DNA of 28,307 nt from Flavobacteriales bacterium UBA7519 (lineage in GTDB: Bacteria; Bacteroidota; Bacteroidia; Flavobacteriales; Weeksellaceae), in assembly GCA_002476905.1 (NCBI GenBank), contig DLND01000039.1:1-28307 (forward strand), read 5' to 3'. Below the pieces are notes generated by a model. The model saw only the letters and a program-made list of their open reading frames with translations. It was not told the origin of the DNA and did no database searches. Shown here piece after piece: positions 21,891 through 28,307 of this stretch; within the stretch, counting starts at the first letter, position 1; each line of letters starts with the position of its first letter. Position numbers and translations under genes: made by a program.

Positions 21891-24245
21891 TTATTTTAAA
21901 AATTGCCACCATTTTCTTTCCTCTGCTTGATAACCATAGCCATACTTATTGCCATACCCAAAATTACTTTTATGGACATCATTAACGACAAAGCTTACAT
22001 TTTTAATTTTAAGTGAATCAACAGTGTTGTTTGCAAATTCTATAAAATCCTTCTTAGTTACTTCCGATCTTGTTACATAAATTGTTACATCTGCTACATC
22101 TGCGATTAATAAAGAATCCGACACTAACATTAATGGTGCGGTATCAAGGATTATGTAATCATAATCAAGTTTTAATGAGTCTAAAAGCTCCTCGTATCTA
22201 CCATTTTGTAGCAGTTCTGTTGGATTAGGAGGTATTACGCCGGAATAAATAAAATCACAGTTAGGATTGAATCCACTAGGATAAATAATCTCTTTTGCAT
22301 TAGTTATTTCACCGTATAAATATTCAGAAAGTCCTTTTGAATTTTTCATTGAAGGATTATATCTCTGCAACTGAGGATTTCTAATATCAGAGCCAATTAC
22401 CAATACTTTTTTCGATGGTGATGCAAATGCTAGTGCTAAGTTTACTGATACAAAAGTCTTCCCTTCGCCTTTTACAGTAGAGGTAACAAATATCTTTTTA
22501 GCATAGTTACTTTTTGGTAGTACGAAGCTTAGATTAGTTACCAGAATTCTAAAAGCTTCTGCTAAAGGAGAAAGATCGTTTTTAGTAATGATTTTATTGT
22601 CATTTTTATATAATCTTGGAATCTCACATAAAACTGGATTTTTAGTCAGTTTTTCAAGATCATTCTTATTTATAATTTTATTATTCAACAATTCTTTCAA
22701 ATAAATAATTGCTACCGGAATTAGAAGCCCAACAACGAGGGAAACTAATAGAGCGATTAATTTTTTGGGAGCAATAGGTTTTTTAGCAACATAAGCATAA
22801 TCTACAACTCTTGCTTTCTCTCCAGTCATAGCCATAGAGATTGCTGCTTCTTCTCTTTTTTGCAACAGTAACAAGTAAAGATTTTCTTTTATTTGCTGCT
22901 GTCTTTCAATATTTCTAAAAAGTTTTTCTTGCTTCGGTAGTTTTCTTATTTCACTCTCATTGCTACCATTTTCAGAATCAACTTGTCTTTTTGTTGCATT
23001 AAGATTTATTAAATATCTCTGAATACTTTCTCTTATGGCAGTCTTCAGACTTTGGATATCTTTTGTGATTTCTTTTACAAGTGGATTATCCGGTGTCGCA
23101 TTTTCTAAAAGTCTGTTTCTGTCTATTACAAGTTTATTATAGGCAGAAATATTAGAGGTAGCTGTTGTATTATCTAATCCGATATTAGTAGGTAGAACTT
23201 GATAATTATTGGATTGTGCATCAATATAATTTAGAAGCATTTTACTTATTTCTATCTGCGTATCTAGCTCCAAACTTTTTCGCCTTGTTTCTGTAGATAT
23301 CTGCAAATTTATTCTAGCTTCTGTGGCTAGGTCTACAATATCATTCTCTACTTTAAATCTTTCTTTATCACTTTCTACATCTCCAAGTTCCTTTGAGATA
23401 AGCACAATTCTTTCATCAATGAAATCTTTTGTTTGCTTAGATTCGGTATTTTTGTCAGTGAGCGCATACTCATTGTATACAGTGACAAGGTTATTAAGAA
23501 AGTTTTTAGCTTTATCCTTGTTGGGATGTGCCATAGAGAGCGAAATTACAGTTGCATCCTTATCCGCAAGATCTACTTCTAAATTTTCCTGGTAATCGTT
23601 AACAATCCCATCAAAATCAGAATATGTAATATAAAAATCATTCAAATCCAGTTTTCTAACCTTATACCTGTTAAAATTTGGATTTTTAGTAATCATTAGA
23701 TTAGCATAAGGCAAACTAATAGTTTTGTTGAATGTAGTAACAATATCTTGATTTAGCTCTTTTGATGAAAGAACAATTTTATCACCGGATATTTTGACGT
23801 CAATTGGTTTTTTTGGTAACTCTTCGTATTTCTTTTCGTTGATTACCAAAACGTCAAAAGGATTAGTATCCTTATAAAGTTCTACATCGTGAAATTTTTC
23901 TCTAGAATATATAGAAACTTGAAATTTAAGATTCCTAGCAACATCTTCTACGATTCTTTTAGACTTAAAGATTTCCAATTCATTTTCTATGCTGTTTGTT
24001 CCCATACCAGCAAAACCTCCTAATCCAGATAAAACCCCAAAGTCTCCCGATGCACTTGACATTTTTTTTGCATCTTTTATTAAAACAGAAGATTGAATTT
24101 TAAAAACGGGAGTAGTAAAAAGTATGTAGCAGATTGCCAAAATGATTGTAAAAAAAACTGAAAGTACAAACCAATGCCATTTCTTCACATATGGTTTAAT
24201 TATCTCTCTTAAATTAAGTTCTTCTTCCTTTTTAGTCAATTCCAT
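21891..24245 (-). CDS. Wzc-type polysaccharide co-polymerase and tyrosine autokinase
   Basis: The 784-residue inner-membrane protein controls chain length and export. It has a cytoplasmic N terminus and first membrane helix (about residues 26-45), a Wzz-type periplasmic domain with a Gly-rich loop (70-82), a coiled-coil-rich stretch (about 265-470), a second membrane helix (about 494-516), and a BY-kinase domain. Kinase motifs are Walker A GEGKT at 593-597, Walker A' VIGSDIRNP at 616-624 (Asp620), and Walker B IILDTAP at 698-704. The C-terminal tail has a tyrosine cluster (Tyr764, 768, 770, 772) suited to autophosphorylation. Kinase and Wzz domains are fused, as in proteobacterial Wzc, not split as in Gram-positives. 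It lies next to wza, with which it should form the export channel. Confidence 0.95.
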   Translation of the reverse strand: MELTKKEEELNLREIIKPYVKKWHWFVLSVFFTIILAICYILFTTPVFKIQSSVLIKDAKKMSSASGDFGVLSGLGGFAGMGTNSIENELEIFKSKRIVEDVARNLKFQVSIYSREKFHDVELYKDTNPFDVLVINEKKYEELPKKPIDVKISGDKIVLSSKELNQDIVTTFNKTISLPYANLMITKNPNFNRYKVRKLDLNDFYITYSDFDGIVNDYQENLEVDLADKDATVISLSMAHPNKDKAKNFLNNLVTVYNEYALTDKNTESKQTKDFIDERIVLISKELGDVESDKERFKVENDIVDLATEARINLQISTETRRKSLELDTQIEISKMLLNYIDAQSNNYQVLPTNIGLDNTTATSNISAYNKLVIDRNRLLENATPDNPLVKEITKDIQSLKTAIRESIQRYLINLNATKRQVDSENGSNESEIRKLPKQEKLFRNIERQQQIKENLYLLLLQKREEAAISMAMTGEKARVVDYAYVAKKPIAPKKLIALLVSLVVGLLIPVAIIYLKELLNNKIINKNDLEKLTKNPVLCEIPRLYKNDNKIITKNDLSPLAEAFRILVTNLSFVLPKSNYAKKIFVTSTVKGEGKTFVSVNLALAFASPSKKVLVIGSDIRNPQLQRYNPSMKNSKGLSEYLYGEITNAKEIIYPSGFNPNCDFIYSGVIPPNPTELLQNGRYEELLDSLKLDYDYIILDTAPLMLVSDSLLIADVADVTIYVTRSEVTKKDFIEFANNTVDSLKIKNVSFVVNDVHKSNFGYGNKYGYGYQAEERKWWQFLK

Positions 24246-24326
24246 TAAATGAGTTATTATTTTTAAAAATATATCGTAAAATTTACAAATATTTTAACGT
24301 TATTAAAATACTGGTTATTATAAGTT

Positions 24327-25112
24327 TTATCTAAATACAAGAGCTAAAACACCCACAACCACCGATACTACAGAAATAATTACTCCAATTTCTGGCCCAT
24401 AAGAAGAGGCACTTTGTCTAGCTTTGTTTGGAGTAACATAGATTACATCATTTTGCTTTACGTAATAATATGGAGAGTTAAACAAATCTGCACTGGTTAG
24501 ATCTATGTACTCTTTCGTTGTAACACCATCTACATTTCTTATCACTAAAACATTTTTTCTTTCACCATAAATAGTAAGGTCTCCTGCCAATCCTAAAACA
24601 TTTAGAATAGTGGTAGGTTGACCGCTATCAATGGTAAAAGTACCTGTTCTATTAACTTCTCCTAATACGGTAACTTTATAGTTTACAGTTCTTAAATTAA
24701 CGCCTGGATTTTTAATGTATTTCGAAAGTTTATCTTTTAGTATCTCCCTCAATTGATCCACGTTAAGACTTGTGGTATTAATAGATCCTAAAATTGGGAA
24801 GTCTATATTACCCTTACTATCCACAATGTAAATAGGTTCTACAGAAGCACTTCTACTAGGTACAGAAGAGTACTGAGACATATCTGTTGAATAGTAATTT
24901 TGATTGAATGGTTTAGCTACTTCATTGTCTTTAGCCAGCACCACAATGCCTAACATATCACCAGGTTGTATTGTTGATGTATTTGCTCTTATCGACTCTT
25001 TTATAGCAACATCCTCGATGTTTTTAAAGTATTGAATATTTTTTTTCGTATTACACGAAAAGACCATCAATAGGACAAAAACCATAAAAAATATGGATAA
25101 AACTCTTCTCAT
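24327..25112 (-). CDS. Wza-type polysaccharide export lipoprotein
   Basis: The 261-residue protein starts with a lipoprotein signal (RRVLSIFFMVFVLLMVFSC, lipid-modified Cys20). Next comes the Poly_export domain (about residues 35-125, with IQPGDMLGIVVLA and PIYIVDSKGNIDFP), then an SLBB-type domain (about 145-210, VLGEVNRTGTFTIDSG). A hydrophobic C-terminal segment (about 240-260, GVIISVVSVVVGVLALVF) follows. Wza forms the outer-membrane exit channel for the polymer. The protein is shorter than E. coli Wza (about 380 residues), having one SLBB unit, which is common in Bacteroidetes. A possible internal -7 box lies just upstream, but the gene also follows the dehydratase by 42 bp. Confidence 0.92.
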   Translation of the reverse strand: MRRVLSIFFMVFVLLMVFSCNTKKNIQYFKNIEDVAIKESIRANTSTIQPGDMLGIVVLAKDNEVAKPFNQNYYSTDMSQYSSVPSRSASVEPIYIVDSKGNIDFPILGSINTTSLNVDQLREILKDKLSKYIKNPGVNLRTVNYKVTVLGEVNRTGTFTIDSGQPTTILNVLGLAGDLTIYGERKNVLVIRNVDGVTTKEYIDLTSADLFNSPYYYVKQNDVIYVTPNKARQSASSYGPEIGVIISVVSVVVGVLALVFR

Positions 25113-25139
25113 AAACTTTAATTCTTAACTGAAGGTTTG

Positions 25140-25147
25140 CAAATATA
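25140..25147 (-). promoter_or_regulatory. Possible internal -7 box upstream of wza
   Basis: The minus strand reads TATATTTG in the 42-bp gap before wza, an exact TAnnTTTG match with no clear -33 box. It could give extra transcription of the export genes, but a chance match is plausible. Confidence 0.3.
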
Positions 25148-25154
25148 GGAATTC

Positions 25155-27086
25155 TTATTTATCTAACGATTCGTAAATAGAATTATTGCTTTTAAATTCT
25201 TTTACGATAGATTTTAAGATCCTCACAATTTCCTGCTTCTCTTCTTTTCTTGAAAATTCAATTACGAGATCTGTCATTTGATCAATCTCAGAGAACTGCA
25301 TCGACGGATCTTTTGAGATCATAATCTTTTCGTGAGAGGTGGGCAAAGTTCGGGTATTGTCGCTAAGAAGCTCTTCATACAGTTTCTCACCAGGCCTCAG
25401 CCCTGTGTAAATAATTTTTATATCCAAGTCTGGTTCAAAACCTGAAAGTTTTATCATTCTCTTTGCTAGATCAAGAATTTTCACAGGATCTCCCATATCG
25501 AAAACGTAGATCTCACCTCCTGATCCCATTGTTCCAGCATTTAGAACTAATTCACAAGCTTCAGCTATGGTCATAAAATACCTAACAATGTTTGGGTGTG
25601 TAATCGTTACCGGACCTCCTTTTTCTATCTGTTTACGAAAATGTGGAATTACGGATCCATTGGATCCCAAAACATTTCCAAAGCGTGTTGTTATAAATTT
25701 TGTCGAATTGCCTTCTACATTCTGTAATGACTGAACAAATAGCTCAGCCACACGCTTAGAAGCGCCCATTACATTGGTAGGATTCACAGCTTTATCTGTA
25801 GAAACCATCACAAATCTATTCACATTATATTTGCTGGCCAGCAATGACAAATTTTTGGTTCCAAGAACATTTACCAAAACAGCTTCGTGAGGATTATCTT
25901 CTACCAGCGGTACATGTTTATATGCAGCCGCGTGATAAACCATTGAGAAATTGTACTTTTCGAATAAAGGCTCCAGTCGGCTGTAGTTTGATATATCTGC
26001 GAGAACAAATTTAAAACTAATATGAGGATACATCTCTCTCATTTCCAGCTCAGTTTCGTATAATGGCGTTTCAGACTGATCCAGGATAACTATTTGCAAT
26101 GGCTCTAATAAAGCAACCTGCTTCACAATTTCTCCTCCAATTGATCCTGCCCCTCCTGTGACTAATATGGTTTTTTGAAAATGTCTTTTTTTCACTTCCA
26201 AATTATCCAGTTTTATTTGCTTCCTATTTAGCAAATCCTCTATCTGAATAGTTTTGATATTGTTTATAATATCTTTACTTCTTAGTTTTTGCATCGATGG
26301 CGCTTTATAAATTTTCAGATTATGTTCCAAGAACAGATTCACCCAAAAATCAAGCTCGTCTTTATGTAATGCTTCTTTTATCACAAGGACTCCATCTACC
26401 TCACTTTTTCCATTTTCAAGAGCGTTAATGAAATCAGTTCTTGAGATAATTTTTTTATCTAAAAGTTTGATTATTACTTTCTTTGTATTATAAGAAATAA
26501 ATCCTTTAATGTCAAAAGGCAGGTTCGGATTCGAGAGAATAACCTGAGCTATAGCAACAGATGTATCATCATCACCCAGGATAAATATTTTTTTTCTGCT
26601 GGAACTTCTTTTATTTTCCTTAATTATGTTAAAAATGCCTTTCACACATAATCTGAAAACAAATAAGAAGAGGCAGGAAATAGCAAAATAAAGCCCTAGA
26701 AACGGAACGAGTATTAGCTTTTTCTGAAAAGTAATATAATAGGAGTAGTTTATGATTAATATAGTTAAAACACAGCTTAGATTAGCCATAAAAATCTTAA
26801 AAAGATCTACAAATGTAGAATGCCTTATCACCCCAAGATATGTTTTGAATATATACATATACAGAACATTAGTTCCTATGATAGCTAAAAAAACATAAAA
26901 AAGAGGAAAGACATTATAATGCTTCACATTTAACTCCAAAATAAGGAGATGCGAAACCAAAAGTGACATTAGCAACAGTAATATATCAATAACAAGTATC
27001 ACCCACCTTGGTAAAAATTTTAGATCAAAAAGTTCTAAAACACTATCACTTAATGATAATTTGCCGGCATTTTTAACCTTATTCAT
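25155..27086 (-). CDS. Membrane-anchored UDP-sugar 4,6-dehydratase (WbpM/PglF/CapD family)
   Basis: The 643-residue protein has four N-terminal membrane helices (about residues 28-150), a Rossmann-like middle part (KIFILGDDD near 166-173), and an extended SDR domain. The SDR domain carries the NAD motif TGGAGSIGGEI at 310-320, YHAAAYKHVPLVEDNP at 394-409, and the catalytic S429-T430-D431-K432 plus Met440 and Lys444. Met in place of the usual SDR tyrosine is the mark of WbpM/FlaA1-type enzymes. These convert UDP-GlcNAc to UDP-4-keto-6-deoxy-HexNAc, the precursor of amino-dideoxy sugars such as bacillosamine, QuiNAc and FucNAc4N. The next gene upstream encodes an aminotransferase suited to the product. 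The exact sugar is not determined. Confidence 0.93.
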   Translation of the reverse strand: MNKVKNAGKLSLSDSVLELFDLKFLPRWVILVIDILLLLMSLLVSHLLILELNVKHYNVFPLFYVFLAIIGTNVLYMYIFKTYLGVIRHSTFVDLFKIFMANLSCVLTILIINYSYYITFQKKLILVPFLGLYFAISCLFLFVFRLCVKGIFNIIKENKRSSSRKKIFILGDDDTSVAIAQVILSNPNLPFDIKGFISYNTKKVIIKLLDKKIISRTDFINALENGKSEVDGVLVIKEALHKDELDFWVNLFLEHNLKIYKAPSMQKLRSKDIINNIKTIQIEDLLNRKQIKLDNLEVKKRHFQKTILVTGGAGSIGGEIVKQVALLEPLQIVILDQSETPLYETELEMREMYPHISFKFVLADISNYSRLEPLFEKYNFSMVYHAAAYKHVPLVEDNPHEAVLVNVLGTKNLSLLASKYNVNRFVMVSTDKAVNPTNVMGASKRVAELFVQSLQNVEGNSTKFITTRFGNVLGSNGSVIPHFRKQIEKGGPVTITHPNIVRYFMTIAEACELVLNAGTMGSGGEIYVFDMGDPVKILDLAKRMIKLSGFEPDLDIKIIYTGLRPGEKLYEELLSDNTRTLPTSHEKIMISKDPSMQFSEIDQMTDLVIEFSRKEEKQEIVRILKSIVKEFKSNNSIYESLDK

Positions 27087-27102
27087 CTTCGGTTATTAAT
27101 TA

Positions 27103-28236
27103 TTAAAATTGGTAATTACTTATGACCTCATAAATTCTGTTTTTATCGTCGTTGGTAATATTTGATCCTGAAGGCAGACATAAGCCTGCTGTAAATAATT
27201 CTTCAGAAACAGTTTCGCCATAATATTGACAATTATTAAAAACAGGTTGGAGGTGCATAGGTTTCCACAGAGGACGTGTTTCTATATTCTCCTCGGCAAA
27301 AGCTGCCATTAATTCTTGATTTGTCCGTGTCGTTACTTTTTTATCTATCGTAATACTTGAAAGCCAATGATTGGAAAAAAAATCTGAACTAGCCTCTGAA
27401 AAAAGGTTTACAGCGTCAATATTTGAAAAAACATCTTTGTAAAAATCATTTATGGCTCTTCTTTGCTGAATGCGGTCGGAAAGCACCTCCATCTGTCCCC
27501 TACCTATTCCAGCACATATATTACTTAACCTATAATTATATCCAATTTCAGAATGTTGATAGTGCGGAGCATTATCTCTAGCCTGAGTTGATAGAAAAAT
27601 TGTTTTCTCTTTAGTTTCTTTTGTCGGACAAACTAATGCACCACCCCCAGATGTTGTTATGATTTTATTTCCATTAAAAGATAGAATGGCAAAATCACCA
27701 AAAGTTCCGCATTTTTTACCTTTATAAGTAGAACCTAATGCTTCCGCACTGTCTTCAATCAACGGAATCTCATATTTAGAACAGATTGCTATAATTTCAT
27801 CCATCAATGCTGGCATACCATAGAGATGAACTACTATAACGGCTTTGGGTTTTTTGTTTTTTGAAATTCTGTCCTTTATTGCTTCTTCTAGAAAAAAAGG
27901 TGACATATTCCAATTTACCTGATCCGAATCTACAAAAACAGGATTTGCACCAAGATATTTTATAGGATTTGCTGATGCTGAAAATGTGAAGGATTGGCAA
28001 ATAACTTCATCACCATATCCTACACCCAATTGTATAAGTGCTAAGTGCAAAGCTGCTGTTCCTGAACTCAGTGCTGCAACAAATTTACCTTCTTCTATAA
28101 ATTCTTGAATGGCATTTTCAAATTCATCAACATTTTTCCCCAGTGGCGCCACCCAATTTTGATCGAACGCCTCCTGTACATACTTCATTTCCCCTCCGCC
28201 CATGTGCGGCGATGAAAGCCAAATTTTAGATTTCAT
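27103..28236 (-). CDS. PLP-dependent sugar aminotransferase (DegT/DnrJ/EryC1/StrS, PglE-like)
   Basis: The 377-residue enzyme should transfer an amino group from glutamate to C4 of a UDP-4-keto-6-deoxy-HexNAc. Motifs are WVAPLGKNVDEFE near residues 28-40, ALSSGTAALHLALIQLGV (the SGT phosphate-binding site at 58-60), EDSAEALGS with Asp162 contacting the PLP ring, and the Schiff-base lysine Lys191 in FNGNKIITTSGGGA. The start is MKSKIWLSSPHMGGGEMKYV. It lies 16 bp upstream of the dehydratase, a natural pair as in the PglF-PglE steps of UDP-bacillosamine synthesis. The matching N-acetyltransferase (PglD) is not in the window. A -7 box 50 bases upstream suggests it is the first gene of the operon. 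Confidence 0.93.
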   Translation of the reverse strand: MKSKIWLSSPHMGGGEMKYVQEAFDQNWVAPLGKNVDEFENAIQEFIEEGKFVAALSSGTAALHLALIQLGVGYGDEVICQSFTFSASANPIKYLGANPVFVDSDQVNWNMSPFFLEEAIKDRISKNKKPKAVIVVHLYGMPALMDEIIAICSKYEIPLIEDSAEALGSTYKGKKCGTFGDFAILSFNGNKIITTSGGGALVCPTKETKEKTIFLSTQARDNAPHYQHSEIGYNYRLSNICAGIGRGQMEVLSDRIQQRRAINDFYKDVFSNIDAVNLFSEASSDFFSNHWLSSITIDKKVTTRTNQELMAAFAEENIETRPLWKPMHLQPVFNNCQYYGETVSEELFTAGLCLPSGSNITNDDKNRIYEVISNYQF

Positions 28237-28287
28237 TTACTGATTGTAATAAAAATAGTTTATATTATGAAAAGTTTAATTTCTAGA

Positions 28288-28295
28288 CAAAGTTA
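28288..28295 (-). promoter_or_regulatory. -7 box of the probable polysaccharide operon promoter
   Basis: The minus strand reads TAACTTTG, an exact TAnnTTTG match and the same 8-mer as the pyrG box. It lies 52 bases upstream of the aminotransferase ATG. The expected -33 box would fall beyond the window end, so the match is half seen. Confidence 0.5.
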
Positions 28296-28307
28296 AAACT
28301 ATTTAAC

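Noticed and set aside
27797..28000. Minus-strand ORF of 67 codons inside the aminotransferase gene
   Set aside because: It lies in another frame of a secure gene and has no family signature.
1..28307. CRISPR array, tRNA or rRNA genes, transposase or phage genes
   Set aside because: No regularly spaced repeats, cloverleaf-like stretches or mobile-element proteins were seen on either strand.

Overview
The window looks like a chromosomal segment from a Flavobacteriia member, most likely the Chryseobacterium/Epilithonimonas side of Weeksellaceae. The evidence is the AT-rich sequence, the lack of Shine-Dalgarno sites, several Bacteroidetes-type promoters (TTG, about 19-21 bases, TAnnTTTG), a YidC with a large periplasmic domain, and intergenic repeats I recognise from this group. 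The genus call is inference.

Left part (1-10,700), housekeeping and accessory genes: the tail of an unknown gene, a DUF808 membrane protein, rsmE and a TrmH-like RNA methyltransferase meeting tail to tail, a 390-bp repeat-rich gap, yidC and pyrG on the minus strand, a DinB/DUF1569 protein, an Old Yellow Enzyme-type oxidoreductase, a small secreted RlpA-like protein, a 500-bp very AT-rich gene-free stretch, and rimO.

Right part (10,800-28,307), a Wzx/Wzy-type capsule or exopolysaccharide locus. Eleven tightly packed minus-strand genes read from 28,236 down to 14,818: a sugar aminotransferase, a membrane-bound UDP-sugar 4,6-dehydratase, the Wza-type export lipoprotein, the Wzc-type tyrosine autokinase, WecB, a Wzx flippase, a GT4 glycosyltransferase, an EpsG/Wzy-type polymerase and three GT2 glycosyltransferases. 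A -7 box just upstream of the aminotransferase suggests the operon begins there. Next comes one plus-strand gene for a secreted beta-helix (pectate-lyase-like) protein, which meets the operon end on. Beyond it lie three more minus-strand genes: a TagD-like nucleotidyltransferase, rfbC and the initiating sugar-1-phosphate transferase.

Together these genes would start a lipid-linked repeat unit (PHPT), extend it (four glycosyltransferases), flip it (Wzx), polymerise it (EpsG/Wzy) and export it (Wzc/Wza). The sugars implied are a 4-amino-4,6-dideoxy HexNAc, ManNAc and possibly rhamnose. Several partner enzymes (rfbA, rfbB, rfbD, an acetyltransferase, UDP-ManNAc dehydrogenase, a glycerophosphotransferase) are not in the window. 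The least explained items are the opposite-strand beta-helix protein, two related hairpin elements downstream of yidC and of the DUF1569 gene, and the 500-bp AT-rich gap.
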